A stretch of 64,000 nucleotides of DNA from Streptomyces olivaceus (GCF_000721235.1 NZ_JOFH01000004.1:1-64000), one strand, 5' to 3'; positions 26,385 through 36,400 are shown, counted from the stretch's first letter. The notes: a model not told the origin generated them from the letters alone. Numbers and translations: made by a program.

Positions 26385-29300
26385 ATGACGAGAAGACACA
26401 CGCGCCCGCGAGCCAGAGCGTGGGCGCTCCTGACAGCGGCGGCCCTGCTGCTGCCCACGGGCGGCCTCACGGCCTCCGCCGCAGCCGCCGACACGGCCCC
26501 GGGCACGTCCGCGGCCCCGGCCGAGCAGGACGGGCCGGCCGCCGTCGAGGTGCAGGGCCTGAAGGGCGAGTACTTCAGCATGTCCGCGCCGGGAGCGCGG
26601 GACTTCGCCGAGCTCGGTGGCACCGTGCTCGACCCGCAGATCAACTTCTCCGGCCTGACCAGCACCTTCCAGGAGCTGAACGGGCGCACGGAGCACACGA
26701 CCGCCCGCTGGACGGGGCGGATCGAGGCGCCGGCCACCGGGGACTACACCTTCCACGCCATCGGTGACAACGGCTTCAGGCTCTTCATCGACGGCGAGCC
26801 GGTCATCGACCACTGGGAGCCGGACTGGGACAACGAGCAGACCAGTGCCGCGATCCGGCTGAACGCGGGCGAGAAGCACGACTTCCGCCTGGAGATGTTC
26901 CAGGACACCGGCGGCGCCAACATGTTCCTGCGCTGGTCGACGCCGACCTTGCCCAAGCAGCTCGTGCCGATGTCGGCGTTCACCCCGCCGGACGACTTCG
27001 AGGTCTACCCGCTGGAGCCGTCCGTCGGTGAGAGCGGCCGTCAGGTGCGGGTCCGCTTCGAGGGCCGGGTCGGCAACGTGAAGGGCCTCGCCGAGCACCT
27101 GAAGGCCGAGGCCGACACGACCGCGATGCCGGTCGAGTCGGTGCGGGTGGCACCCGGCGACCGCAACTCGCTGCAGATCGACCTCAAGGAGCCGATCCAG
27201 CAGAACCAGCAGGTCAAGTTCTCCTACGACGGCGAGGGCGGCCTCACCGACGGCGGCGCGAAGGTGCCCCAGGTCGTCCGCTGGGCGCAGAACGCGTCCA
27301 CCCACCGGCTCACCACGCCGTGGGGCGACCGGCTCGACGAGAAGAACCCGCTGCCCGAGTACCCGCGTCCCCAGCAGGTCCGGAAGGAGTGGAAGAACCT
27401 CAACGGACCCTGGCAGTTCAGCGCGGCGAAGGCCGGGGAGCAGCCGGTCTTCGGCAAGAACCTGGACGAGAAGATCATCGTGCCGTTCCCGGTCGAGTCG
27501 CAGCTCTCCGGTCTCGAGCGGCACGAGGACCACATGTTCTACCGCAAGCTGGTGGAGGTGCCGGGGAGCTGGAAGGTCGGCAAGGGCGACCGGTCCGGCA
27601 ACCGCCTGAAGCTCAACTTCGGTGCCGTGGACTACGAGGCACGCGTCTTCGTCAACGGCAGAAAGGTCGCCGAGCACACCGGCGGGTACAACGCCTTCAG
27701 CGCCGACATCACCGACGCGCTGAAGGGCAGCGGGCCGCAGGAGGTCGTCGTCGCGGTCACCGACACCGGCGGCGCGGGCCAGCCGATGGGCAAGCAGTCC
27801 CGGAACCCGGGCGGCATCTTCTACACCCAGTCGTCCGGCATCTGGCAGACGGTGTGGATGGAGCCCGTCGCCCCGGCGTCCGTGGACAACGTGGTCACGA
27901 CCCCGGACATCGACACCAGCAGCCTCGCGGTGACCGTCGAGTCCGACGACGCCTCCGCGAACGCCCGGGTCGAGGCGGTCGCCCGGGACAAGCGCGGGAA
28001 GGTCGTCGGCAGGGTCGGCGGGCCCGCCAACGAGGAGCTGCGGCTGCCGGTGGCGAAGCAGCACCTGTGGAGCCCGGACGACCCCTACCTCTACGACCTC
28101 GACGTCAGGCTCGTCGACGGCAGGTCGACCGACCGGGTCACCGGCTACTTCGGCATGCGCGAGATCGGCGTCGAGAAGGTCGGCGGCTTCCAGAAGCTGG
28201 TGCTGAACGGGAAGCCCGTCTTCTCACTCGCCACCCTCGACCAGGGCTTCTGGCCCGACGGCCTGTACACGGCACCGAGCGACGACGCCCTCGCCTTCGA
28301 TCTGGAGGCGCACAAGAAGCTGGGCTTCAACGCCGTGCGCAAGCACATCAAGGTGGAGTCGCCGCGCTGGTTCTACCACGCGGACCGGCTCGGGCTGCTG
28401 GTCTGGCAGGACTTCGTCTCCGGCGACTTCCCCGACGAGTCGGCGCAGCGGGCCTTCGTCGAACAGGGCACGGAAATGGTGCGGCAGCACCACAACTCGC
28501 CCTCGATCATCGGGTGGATCGTCTTCAACGAGGGCTGGGGCGAGTGGAACCGGGAGGCCACCGGCCGTCTCGCCGAGTCCGTGAAGGCCGCCGACCCGTC
28601 CCGCGTCGTCAACGCCCACAGCGGTGTCAACTGCTGCAACTCCAAGGGCGACTCGGGCAAGGGCGACATCGTCGACCACCACGACTACAACAATGAGGAC
28701 CCGCCCTTCCCCGACGAGAACCGGGCCGCCATGGACGGCGAGCACGGCGGCTTCACCCTGCGCACGCCGGGACACATGTGGCCGGGCACTCCGACGGTGA
28801 TCTACAGCGGCGTCGACAGCAAGGAAGCGCTGACCCGCAAGTACGTGGAGAACACCGAGGAGTTCTACCTCGCGCAGGCCGGCGCCGAACTCTCCGGTTC
28901 GGTGTACACCCAGATCACCGACCTGGAGAACGAGCTCAACGGGCTCTACACGTACGACCGCCGGGAGATCAAGGTCGATCCGGCACAGGTCCGTGAGGTC
29001 AACCGCAAGGTGATCGCTGCCGGTGCGGCGGCGGGCGACCGGGAACCGCTGACGGGCGGCGGCAGCTGGGCCCTCGACGAGGGCACCGGCACCACCGCCG
29101 CCGACGGCGGCCCGGGCGGCCGGGACCTGGCGCTGACCGGGGGCACCACCTGGACCTCCGGGGTCAGTGGCGGCGCGCTGAAGTTCGACGGGCAGGGTCA
29201 GGCCGCGCAGACGGACGGGCCGGTGCTCGACACCACCGGAAACTACTCGGTCTCCGCCTGGGTCCGGCTCGACGCGCTCCCCGGCAACTACGCCACCGCG

Positions 29301-29672
29301 GTCAGCCAGGACACCCGGCGCCAGGCCAGCCCGTTCTACCTCCAGTACGGGCAGGGCGCCTTCGCCTTCAGCACGCCGGGCGAGAACCGGGCCCGGCTGG
29401 CGACCACCCCCGAGACGGGCCGCTGGTACCACCTCGTGGGCGTGCGCGACGGCTCGGACAACCGGATCAGGCTGTACGTCGACGGTGAGCAGGCCGCCGA
29501 CGCGGCCGCCGGCCCGGCCTACCCCAGCACCGGTCCGCTGGCCGTGGGGCGCGCCCAGTGGGAGGGCAGCGCCACGGACTTCTGGAACGGGGCGGTCGAC
29601 CAGGTCCACGCCTACGACAAGGCCCTCACGTCCGAGGAGGTGAGGGCCCTGTACACGGAGGAGAGGCCGTAG
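26385..29672 (+). CDS. Secreted PA14/LamG-containing glycoside hydrolase family 2 enzyme
   Basis: 1095 residues, extracellular. Order: signal peptide (1 to about 37), PA14 carbohydrate-binding domain (about 55-200), a beta-rich linker domain (about 205-335), GH2 sugar-binding jelly roll (about 345-520), Ig-like domain, GH2 TIM barrel (about 640-930), and a C-terminal LamG-like domain (about 935-1095). The acid/base is Glu716 in FNEGWGEWNR; the nucleophile is probably Glu848 or Glu850 in TDLENELNG. ATG with GAGGAAGG upstream; the longer open frame to 26157 is ignored because it lacks an export signal. It is convergent with GH43 and shares a LacI-type operator with the sugar importer. Probable galactosidase or galactofuranosidase; specificity not proven. 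Confidence 0.9.
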   Translation: MTRRHTRPRARAWALLTAAALLLPTGGLTASAAAADTAPGTSAAPAEQDGPAAVEVQGLKGEYFSMSAPGARDFAELGGTVLDPQINFSGLTSTFQELNGRTEHTTARWTGRIEAPATGDYTFHAIGDNGFRLFIDGEPVIDHWEPDWDNEQTSAAIRLNAGEKHDFRLEMFQDTGGANMFLRWSTPTLPKQLVPMSAFTPPDDFEVYPLEPSVGESGRQVRVRFEGRVGNVKGLAEHLKAEADTTAMPVESVRVAPGDRNSLQIDLKEPIQQNQQVKFSYDGEGGLTDGGAKVPQVVRWAQNASTHRLTTPWGDRLDEKNPLPEYPRPQQVRKEWKNLNGPWQFSAAKAGEQPVFGKNLDEKIIVPFPVESQLSGLERHEDHMFYRKLVEVPGSWKVGKGDRSGNRLKLNFGAVDYEARVFVNGRKVAEHTGGYNAFSADITDALKGSGPQEVVVAVTDTGGAGQPMGKQSRNPGGIFYTQSSGIWQTVWMEPVAPASVDNVVTTPDIDTSSLAVTVESDDASANARVEAVARDKRGKVVGRVGGPANEELRLPVAKQHLWSPDDPYLYDLDVRLVDGRSTDRVTGYFGMREIGVEKVGGFQKLVLNGKPVFSLATLDQGFWPDGLYTAPSDDALAFDLEAHKKLGFNAVRKHIKVESPRWFYHADRLGLLVWQDFVSGDFPDESAQRAFVEQGTEMVRQHHNSPSIIGWIVFNEGWGEWNREATGRLAESVKAADPSRVVNAHSGVNCCNSKGDSGKGDIVDHHDYNNEDPPFPDENRAAMDGEHGGFTLRTPGHMWPGTPTVIYSGVDSKEALTRKYVENTEEFYLAQAGAELSGSVYTQITDLENELNGLYTYDRREIKVDPAQVREVNRKVIAAGAAAGDREPLTGGGSWALDEGTGTTAADGGPGGRDLALTGGTTWTSGVSGGALKFDGQGQAAQTDGPVLDTTGNYSVSAWVRLDALPGNYATAVSQDTRRQASPFYLQYGQGAFAFSTPGENRARLATTPETGRWYHLVGVRDGSDNRIRLYVDGEQAADAAAGPAYPSTGPLAVGRAQWEGSATDFWNGAVDQVHAYDKALTSEEVRALYTEERP

Positions 29673-29683
29673 CCTCCGGCTCC

Positions 29684-29720
29684 GGGCGGGAAGCGGGCCG
29701 GCCGGGCCCGCTTCCCGCCC
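29684..29720. terminator. Bidirectional terminator between GH2 and GH43
   Basis: Perfect 16-base stem GGGCGGGAAGCGGGCC / GGCCCGCTTCCCGCCC with a 5-base loop, between convergent stop codons. Confidence 0.8.
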
Positions 29721-29727
29721 AGGTGGT

Positions 29728-31227
29728 TCAACGCACCGGACCGACCTCCACGTTGTCGAAGGAGGCGGCGGTGTCGAAGACCCGCAGTCCGCCTGCGCCG
29801 CTGCCGTACGTGCCGTCGGTGACCGAGATCTTCGGAGTCCTCATGTCGTCCACGTACACCTTGATGGACGGGCCGACGGCCGTGACCCTCAGCCGGTGGG
29901 CCGGTCCCGGGCGCGTGTGCGCGGTCCCGAGCGGTGTCCAGGAGCCGTCGGCGCGGCCGAGTACGACCTCGCCGTCCCGGCCGACGCCCGCGTAGTACCC
30001 GCTGTAGCCGTCCACCCCGACGGACGGCCGGGTCACCCGGAACGTCAGGCCCGCGTCGCCGTTGCCGGGGCCGAGCCGCACGTCGGCGTCGTAGGTGAAG
30101 TCGGCGAAGTCGGTGTCGAGCAGGGCCTTGCCGCCCAGGGAGCGGTCCGCCCGGTAGCGTCCGCCCGCGACCGCCCAGGACCCGCCGTAGGTGCGCCAGC
30201 CGAGCGCGTTGCCGTCGGCGAAGTTGTCCTTCACCTCCATCCGGATGCGGCGGATGGTGCCGTCCTCGTTGAAGTACATCCGGTCGTAGGCGAGTTGGCG
30301 GTGGTTGCCGTCGGTCTCGCTGAGCGGACGGCGGTGGTAGACGATGTACCAGATGTCGGTCCCGGGGACGTTGACCACGGAGTTGTGACCGGATCCCTTG
30401 GCGACCGCGGGATCCTGGGCGAGAACCCTGTCGAGCTTCTCGAACGGCCCGGTGGGCGAGTCGGAGATCGCGTAGGACACCGAGTAGTCCGGTCCGGTCC
30501 AGCCGCCCTCGGACCACATCAGGTAGTACTTGCCGCCCCGTTTGAACATCTGCGGCCCCTCGACGTAGTCCGCGGGCGTGATCTCCTTGTAGGTCGTGCC
30601 GTCCGCGAAGGTGCCGAGGCTGGTCATGTCGGGGTTGAGCTTGACGACGTTGGCGTGGCCCCAGCCGCCGTAGTACATGTAGGCCTGTCCGTCGTCGTCG
30701 ATGAAGACGTCCTGGTCGATGGGCTGGGCGCCGTTGTGGAACCGGGAGACGAGCGGTGCCCCGACGGCGTCCTTGTACGGTCCTTCCGGCCGGTCGGCGA
30801 CGGCCACGCCGATGCCGCCGGTCTCGGCGTCGCTCTGGATGTCGTTGGCGGCGAAGTACAGGTAGTACTTGCCGTTCCGCTCGATCGGCGCGGGCGCCCA
30901 CACCGCGTACTTCGCCCAGGCGACGTCCGCCGTCCTCAGCACCTCGCTGTGCTTGGTCCAGTGGACCAGGTCCTTGGAGGAGAAGGCGTCCAGGTAGGTC
31001 TGCTCGGAGTAGCTCTTCGAGGTCGTGGGGAAGACCCAGTAGCGCCCGTCGTAGACGACGGTGTCGGGGTCGGCGTACCAGCCGTCGACGAAGGGGTTCC
31101 CGGCTTCGGAGGTGGAGTACTCGGGGGCGGCGACGGCGGCGGACGGCGAGAGCATCGCGATCAGCCCGCCGGCGAGCAGCGCGGCGCAGGACCTGGCGAC
31201 GAGTCCGGTGGCTTTGACGGTGGCCAT
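29728..31227 (-). CDS. Secreted glycoside hydrolase family 43 (arabinofuranosidase-type)
   Basis: 499 residues, extracellular: signal peptide ending AAVAA, five-bladed propeller catalytic domain (about 40-340), then a C-terminal beta-sandwich (about 345-499). Catalytic set visible: base Asp53 in WYADPDT, pKa-modulating Asp in QPIDQDVFID, and acid Glu in YVEGPQMF. GH43 enzymes release furanosyl or xylosyl residues, mostly alpha-L-arabinofuranose; a few act on galactofuranose. Start chosen at MATVKATG; the frame is open further. It is the last gene of the strand carrying the furanose-type ABC importer, separated by a terminator hairpin that may allow partial read-through. Confidence 0.9.
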   Translation of the reverse strand: MATVKATGLVARSCAALLAGGLIAMLSPSAAVAAPEYSTSEAGNPFVDGWYADPDTVVYDGRYWVFPTTSKSYSEQTYLDAFSSKDLVHWTKHSEVLRTADVAWAKYAVWAPAPIERNGKYYLYFAANDIQSDAETGGIGVAVADRPEGPYKDAVGAPLVSRFHNGAQPIDQDVFIDDDGQAYMYYGGWGHANVVKLNPDMTSLGTFADGTTYKEITPADYVEGPQMFKRGGKYYLMWSEGGWTGPDYSVSYAISDSPTGPFEKLDRVLAQDPAVAKGSGHNSVVNVPGTDIWYIVYHRRPLSETDGNHRQLAYDRMYFNEDGTIRRIRMEVKDNFADGNALGWRTYGGSWAVAGGRYRADRSLGGKALLDTDFADFTYDADVRLGPGNGDAGLTFRVTRPSVGVDGYSGYYAGVGRDGEVVLGRADGSWTPLGTAHTRPGPAHRLRVTAVGPSIKVYVDDMRTPKISVTDGTYGSGAGGLRVFDTAASFDNVEVGPVR

Positions 31228-31308
31228 GCGGGGCGACTCCTGTCGGTCGGTGGTGACGGGGCGGTACGTGCGCCGGCCGGCGGGTGGGCTCGGCACCGGC
31301 CGTGGAAC

Positions 31309-31351
31309 CCGGACGCGGCAGCCGGCGCGTGGCCACGGCTGCCGCGTCCGG
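31309..31351 (-). terminator. Strong hairpin between ABC permease and GH43
   Basis: Perfect 15-base stem CCGGACGCGGCAGCC / GGCTGCCGCGTCCGG just after the permease stop. It may end the importer transcript or reduce expression of the downstream GH43 gene. Confidence 0.7.
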
Positions 31352-31363
31352 AGCGTGTCCGTG

Positions 31364-32398
31364 TCACATCAGCCGGCGTCTGCGCCCCAGCCAGGTCTGG
31401 GCGATCACGACGAGGGCCAGGAAGGCGCCGCTGACGACGAGTTGGTAGGAGGAGCCGAGGGACCCGATCTGGTTGATGACGTTCTGGATGACCTTGAGCA
31501 GCAGGACGCCGACCAGGGAGCCGCTGACGTAGCCGAGGCCGCCGGTGAGCAGGGTGCCGCCGATGACGACGGCGGAGATGGCGTCCAGTTCCATCCCGTT
31601 GCCGAGGATGGTCACGCCGGAGGCGAGCCAGGCGGCGTTGAGGGCGCCGGCCAGGCCGGCCAGCAGCCCGGACAGCGTGTAGACGAGGATCTTGGTGCGG
31701 GCCACGGGTGCCCCCATCAGGGCGGCCGCGTCCTCGTTGCCGCCCACCGCGTACACGTGCTGGCCGAAGCGGGTGCGGCGCAGGACCAGGGCGCCCGCGG
31801 CGAACAGGGCCAGCGTTATCCACACCGGGTTGCCCAGGCCCAGGGTGCTGCCCTGGCCGAGTTCGGCGAAGAGGGAGTCCTTGGCGACGAGGTAGGTGTT
31901 GGCGCCCTCGTCGGTCAGGGCCAGCATCAGGCCGCGCGCTCCCAGCATGGCGGCCAGCGTGACGATGAAGGGAGCGAGCCGGGAACGGGCCACCAGCAGG
32001 CCGTTGACCACGCCGATCAGTCCGCAGACCGCGAGCGGCAGCAGCAGGGCCACCGCGGTCCCGTGGCGCGACCCCCAGGCCGCCAGGACGCCGCCGAGGG
32101 CGAACAGCGAACCGACGGACAGGTCGATGCCGCCGGTGACGATGACGAAGGTCATGCCGAGGGCGACGACGGCCAGGAACGCCGAACCGGTCGCCATGTT
32201 CGTGAAGTTGTCGACGGTGGCGAAGGAGTCGAAGGAGAACGAGGCCACCAGGGCGACGAGCACGAGGACCGCCAGGGCGCCGTGCTGCTGGACCAGGGCG
32301 CTCAGCCGCTCGGACCGCGCGGAGCCGGCCGGCTCGGTCGCGTCCGTCGGTTCGTTGCTCGCGGCGACCACGGGTGCGTCCGTCTTCGTCGTGGTCAT
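31364..32398 (-). CDS. Sugar ABC permease (YjfF/RbsC-like)
   Basis: 344 residues, about ten membrane helices. RbsC/AraH signatures: GMTFVIVTGGIDLSVGSL and AAWLASGVTILGNGMELDAIS...GGTLLTGG. ATGA overlap with the upstream permease gene. Gene order binding protein, ATPase, permease, permease matches the E. coli galactofuranose importer ytfQRT-yjfF, in which the two permeases form a heterodimer. Confidence 0.92.
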   Translation of the reverse strand: MTTTKTDAPVVAASNEPTDATEPAGSARSERLSALVQQHGALAVLVLVALVASFSFDSFATVDNFTNMATGSAFLAVVALGMTFVIVTGGIDLSVGSLFALGGVLAAWGSRHGTAVALLLPLAVCGLIGVVNGLLVARSRLAPFIVTLAAMLGARGLMLALTDEGANTYLVAKDSLFAELGQGSTLGLGNPVWITLALFAAGALVLRRTRFGQHVYAVGGNEDAAALMGAPVARTKILVYTLSGLLAGLAGALNAAWLASGVTILGNGMELDAISAVVIGGTLLTGGLGYVSGSLVGVLLLKVIQNVINQIGSLGSSYQLVVSGAFLALVVIAQTWLGRRRRLM

Positions 32399-33357
32399 CG
32401 CTTCCCCCGTCCGCGTGCCGCGTAGACGGCACACACGATCACTACGGCCTGGGCGATCTGGGTCCATGAGGGCGGCAGATCGTGCTTGATGAGGGTGGCG
32501 GTGAGCAGCTGGATCAGTACGGCGCCCGCCACGGTGCCGGCGATGTTGACCCGCCCGCCGGTCAGCGGGGTACCGCCGACCACGACGGCGGTGATGGCCG
32601 ACAGTTCCATCAGGTTGCCGAGCGAGGTCGGGTCGCTGGCCTGGAGGCGGGCGGTCGCCAGTACGCCGGCCACGGCGGCGAGCAGGGCGCAGACCACGTA
32701 CACGACGATCAGCACGCGGCGCACCGGCAGACCGGCCAGCTCGGCCGCGGGCCTGCTGTCGCCGATGGCGAGGAGTTGCCGGCCGAAGGTGGTGCGGCGG
32801 ACCACGAAGGCCACCAGCAGGGCCAGGACGGCGGCGATCAGGATCAGGTACGGGACACCGAGGACGTCGCCGGAGCCCAGGGAGGCGAGCTGCGGGTTGC
32901 GCAGGTCCTCCAGTTGCGGGAGCAGCACCAGAGCGAGGCCCCGGCCGCCGACCATGAGGGCGAGGGTGGCCACGATCGGCTGGACCCCGACGAAGGCCAC
33001 CAGCGCACCGTTCGCGAACCCGACGCCTGCCGCGAACAGCGCCACCGCGAGCAGCGCGGGCAGCAGCCCGTAGCCCAGGTAGAGGGCGGTGACGGAGGCG
33101 GCCAGGGCCATCACCGCGCCGACGGACAGGTCGACGCCCTCGGTGCCGATGACCAGGGCCATGCCGAGCGCGACGATGACGACCGGGGCGACCTGGACGG
33201 CCTGGGTGCGGAAGTTCTCCGCGGACAGGAAGTGCGGGGTGATGACGGTGTTGACGACCAGCAGCAGGGCCACACCGGCGTAGACGCCGTACGTCTGCAG
33301 CCACTGCAGGAGGCGGGCCCGGTCCGGTGGGGCGGTGCGGAGAGCGGCCTCAGCCAT
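32395..33357 (-). CDS. Sugar ABC permease (YtfT/RbsC-like)
   Basis: 320 residues, polytopic. GMALVIGTEGVDLSVGAVMAL and TARLQASDPTSLGNLMEL...GGTPLTGG are the paired RbsC-family signatures. Overlaps the ATPase stop by 8 bases and the following permease by 4, so all three are co-translated. Predicted partner of the downstream permease. Confidence 0.92.
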   Translation of the reverse strand: MAEAALRTAPPDRARLLQWLQTYGVYAGVALLLVVNTVITPHFLSAENFRTQAVQVAPVVIVALGMALVIGTEGVDLSVGAVMALAASVTALYLGYGLLPALLAVALFAAGVGFANGALVAFVGVQPIVATLALMVGGRGLALVLLPQLEDLRNPQLASLGSGDVLGVPYLILIAAVLALLVAFVVRRTTFGRQLLAIGDSRPAAELAGLPVRRVLIVVYVVCALLAAVAGVLATARLQASDPTSLGNLMELSAITAVVVGGTPLTGGRVNIAGTVAGAVLIQLLTATLIKHDLPPSWTQIAQAVVIVCAVYAARGRGKR

Positions 33358-34921
33358 GGGTGACCGCCTCCTCGTCCGTGTCCCGCGGCGGCGTCTCACC
33401 GGCGATGGTGCGCATCAGCCGGTCCTCGGTGACCTCGTCGCCGGTCAGTTCGCCGACGACCGCACCGTCCTTCAGTACGACCACGCGGTCGGACCCTTCG
33501 ATCAGTTCCTCCAGGTCGGAGGAGATGAGCAGGACGCCGAGGCCGTCCGCGGCCAGTTCGTCCACGAGTTTCTGCACCTCGGCCTTGGCGCCGACGTCGA
33601 TGCCGCGCGTGGGCTCGTCGAGCAGGAGCACTTTCGGGTTCATCGCCAGCCAGCGGGCGAGGAGGACCTTCTGCTGGTTGCCGCCGGAGAGTTCGCCGAC
33701 CTTCTGGTGGGGCGAGGACGCTTTGATGCGCAGCCGCTCCATGAAGGTGTCCACGATCGCGTCGACCCGGGACTCGGAGACCAGGCCGAAGCGGGAGAGC
33801 CGGGGCAGGACGGCGAGCGCGATGTTCTCGCGCACGGACAGCCCGGGCACGATGCCCTCGCTCTTGCGGTCCTCGGGCAGCAGGCTGACGCCGGCCCGGA
33901 TGGCGGCGGGCGTCGAGCCGCCCCGCAGCGGCACACCGGCCACCGTGACGGTGCCCGAACTCAGCTGCAGGGATCCGGAGATGGCCTTGGCCGTCTCGGT
34001 GCGGCCGGAGCCGAGCAGGCCGCCGAGCCCGACGACCTCGCCGGGCCGGACGTCGAGGGAGACGCCGTGCAGCCGGTGCCGTGCCGACAGTTCCCGCGCC
34101 GAGAGCACCGGCTGCTCGTCGGCGATCTGGTGGTCGCCCGAGAACTTGGTCTGCCCCTCCTCGCGCACCTCCCCCAGTTCCCGGCCGAGCATCGTCGACA
34201 CCAGGTCGATCCGGTCCAGGTCGGCCAGGTCGCCGTGGTGGACGCGGCGGCCGTCGCGCAGCACGGTGACCTTGCTGCACACCGCGTACAGCTCGTCCAG
34301 GCGGTGGCTGACGTAGATCACGGCGATGCCCTGGTCGCGCAGGCGGCGGATGACCGAGAACAGGGTCTCCACCTCCCGGGGTTCGAGGGAGGAGGTCGGT
34401 TCGTCCATGACGACGACGCGTGCGTCGGTGGCCACGGCGCGGGCCAGGGCCACCATCTGCTGGGCGCCGACACCGAGGGTGCGCAGCGACTGGCGGACGT
34501 CGACCCGGACGCCGTAGGTGCTCAGGATCTCGTCGGCCTCGCGGTGCATGCGGGCGAAGTCGAGCAGGCCGAGGCGGGTGCGGGGCTCGCGGCCGAGGAA
34601 GAGGTTGCGGGCCACGCTCAGCAGCGGGATGAGGTTGACCTCTTGGTAGATGGTCGAGATGCCGGCCTTCTGCGCCTCCAGGGGGGTGCCGAAGGAGACC
34701 TCCCGGCCCTGGAAGGTGATCCGGCCCGCGTCCGGGCGGTAGACGCCGGTGAGCAGCTTGATGAGGGTCGACTTGCCGGCGCCGTTCTCCCCGATCAGGG
34801 CGTGGACCTCGCCGGCGTGCACGGTCAGCTCCACGTCGTCCAGGGCCCGGACGCCGGGGAAGGTCTTGCTCAGTCCGCGGACGGCGAGGACTTCGGCGGG
34901 GGGTGCCACCAGTTCCTCCAT
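33350..34921 (-). CDS. Sugar ABC ATPase with two nucleotide-binding domains (YtfR/RbsA-like)
   Basis: 523 residues with duplicated ABC domains. First half: Walker A GENGAGKST, Walker B VVMDEPTSSL. Second half: GLLGSGRTE in place of a standard Walker A, signature LSGGNQQK, Walker B LLLDEPTRGIDVG. The degenerate C-terminal Walker A is normal for this carbohydrate-uptake (CUT2) family. Start ATG is about 60 bases after the binding-protein stop. Confidence 0.95.
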   Translation of the reverse strand: MEELVAPPAEVLAVRGLSKTFPGVRALDDVELTVHAGEVHALIGENGAGKSTLIKLLTGVYRPDAGRITFQGREVSFGTPLEAQKAGISTIYQEVNLIPLLSVARNLFLGREPRTRLGLLDFARMHREADEILSTYGVRVDVRQSLRTLGVGAQQMVALARAVATDARVVVMDEPTSSLEPREVETLFSVIRRLRDQGIAVIYVSHRLDELYAVCSKVTVLRDGRRVHHGDLADLDRIDLVSTMLGRELGEVREEGQTKFSGDHQIADEQPVLSARELSARHRLHGVSLDVRPGEVVGLGGLLGSGRTETAKAISGSLQLSSGTVTVAGVPLRGGSTPAAIRAGVSLLPEDRKSEGIVPGLSVRENIALAVLPRLSRFGLVSESRVDAIVDTFMERLRIKASSPHQKVGELSGGNQQKVLLARWLAMNPKVLLLDEPTRGIDVGAKAEVQKLVDELAADGLGVLLISSDLEELIEGSDRVVVLKDGAVVGELTGDEVTEDRLMRTIAGETPPRDTDEEAVTHG

Positions 34922-34979
34922 GAAGTGTGGTGAGGGCAGGACGCCGGGGCCCGGCGGGGTGGCCGGGCCCCGGTGGGGG

Positions 34980-36077
34980 TCAGAAGGCCTTGCCGATGTC
35001 CTGCTTGGCGTTGTCCGCGTTGTACGTGCCGTCCTCGATGATGATGTCCTGGGCCACCGGCTCGCCCCGGGTGAAGGTGTCGAGGGTCTCGAACGCCAGC
35101 GGACCGAAGCGCGGGTTGGACTCGACGACGCCGCTGATCCAGCCGTCGACGATGCCCTGGACGGCGTTGCGCGTGCCGTCTACCGTGACGATCTTGATGT
35201 CTCCGGCCTTCTTGCCGGCGCCCTTGAGCGCGGCCACCGCGCCCAGGCCCATCTCGTCGTTCTCCGCGTAGACGCCCTTGATGCCGGGGTTGGACTGGAT
35301 GAGCTGCTCGGTGACCTGCTGGCCCTTCTCGCGGGCGAAGTCACCGGTCTGCTCGGCGACCACCTTCAGGCCCGGGGCCTTCTCGGCCACGCGCTCCTTG
35401 AAGCCCTTGGTGCGCTCGGTGGTGACGTTGTTCCCGGCCGCCCCGAGCAGGATCGCCACCTCGCCCTTGCCGCCGGTCGCCTCGATCATCTGGTCGGCGG
35501 CGCGGCGCCCCTGCTCCACGAAGTCCGAGGCGATGAAGGAGACGTAGTCCTTGCAGGCCTCGGCGTTGATCTTGCGGTCGATGGTGACGATCGGGACCTT
35601 CTTCGCGGCGGCGGCCTGCAGCACCGGGTCCCAGCCGTCGGAGTTGAGCGGGGCGACGACCAGCAGGTCGGCACCCTTGGCGAGCAGGTCCTGCACGTCG
35701 GTGATCTGCTTGGAGAACTGCGACTGGGCGTTGGCGGTGAGCAGCTTGACGCCCCGCTTCTGGGCCTCGTCCTTGAGGGACTGGGTCTCGGCGATGCGGA
35801 ACGGGTTCGCTTCCTTCTCCGACTGGGAGAAGCCGACGGTCGCACCCTTCAGGTCCAGCTTCTTCGCGCCGTAGGCGTCGATGGTGCAGGTCTTGCTGCC
35901 CGGCTTCGGAGTGACGGCCTTCTGCTCGGCGCCGGCCGCGGACGAGGCGGACTGCTTCTTGTCCGACGCGTCGTCCTCCGACTTCGCGCAGGCGGTCGCG
36001 GTCAGGGCCACGGCGGTGGCCAGGGCCACGGCCACGGAGCGGGCGAGGAAGTGCGGACGATGAGTGGTGCGCTGCAT
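34980..36077 (-). CDS. Sugar-binding lipoprotein (YtfQ-like)
   Basis: 365 residues, exported, with an N-terminal signal and lipobox-like TATAC. The mature part follows YtfQ closely by eye: VGFSQSEKEANPFRIAET, VAPLNSDGWDPVL, VTIDRKINAEA, LLGAAGNNVTTERTKGF, and QTGDFAREKGQQV. YtfQ binds galactofuranose, and this enzyme set (GH43 plus GH2) would supply furanoses, so a furanose ligand is likely by inference. First gene of the importer operon; a LacI-type operator lies about 110 bp upstream of its start. Confidence 0.92.
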   Translation of the reverse strand: MQRTTHRPHFLARSVAVALATAVALTATACAKSEDDASDKKQSASSAAGAEQKAVTPKPGSKTCTIDAYGAKKLDLKGATVGFSQSEKEANPFRIAETQSLKDEAQKRGVKLLTANAQSQFSKQITDVQDLLAKGADLLVVAPLNSDGWDPVLQAAAAKKVPIVTIDRKINAEACKDYVSFIASDFVEQGRRAADQMIEATGGKGEVAILLGAAGNNVTTERTKGFKERVAEKAPGLKVVAEQTGDFAREKGQQVTEQLIQSNPGIKGVYAENDEMGLGAVAALKGAGKKAGDIKIVTVDGTRNAVQGIVDGWISGVVESNPRFGPLAFETLDTFTRGEPVAQDIIIEDGTYNADNAKQDIGKAF

Positions 36078-36187
36078 GGTGACCCCGATCCGGGTGGCGC
36101 TGAAAGGGACTGGGGAGCCGAACTACGAGCGACAGACGACTGCTTCTCCCCCTGCGGCAGGCCGTGTTCGGTCCGCCGCACAGAGGT

Positions 36188-36215
36188 TTTACATCGTTGC
36201 AAGAATGCTGTAAAC
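36188..36215. promoter_or_regulatory. LacI-type operator upstream of the sugar-binding lipoprotein
   Basis: TTTACATCGTTGCAAG (36188-36203) resembles the sites at 26256 and 37511, sharing the NTTACAnCGTTNNA pattern. TTTACA and TGTAAA also pair across 36188-36215. It lies in the 323-base gap 36078-36400, which otherwise holds no gene. Confidence 0.55.
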
Positions 36216-36400
36216 CCCTCGTGCACGACCTGCGACCGAACTCGGACCCGCCTCTTGACTTGCGCCTGACGCCTCACTGAAACTGAGTGGTCCGACTACG
36301 TGACAACGATGTCAGGCGCGGGGTCGTTGGCCGACGTGCGAGCTCGACCACGGCCCTCGCACGAGTCGCCGACTCACGGCCCCCGCGACGGCCTCACTCC

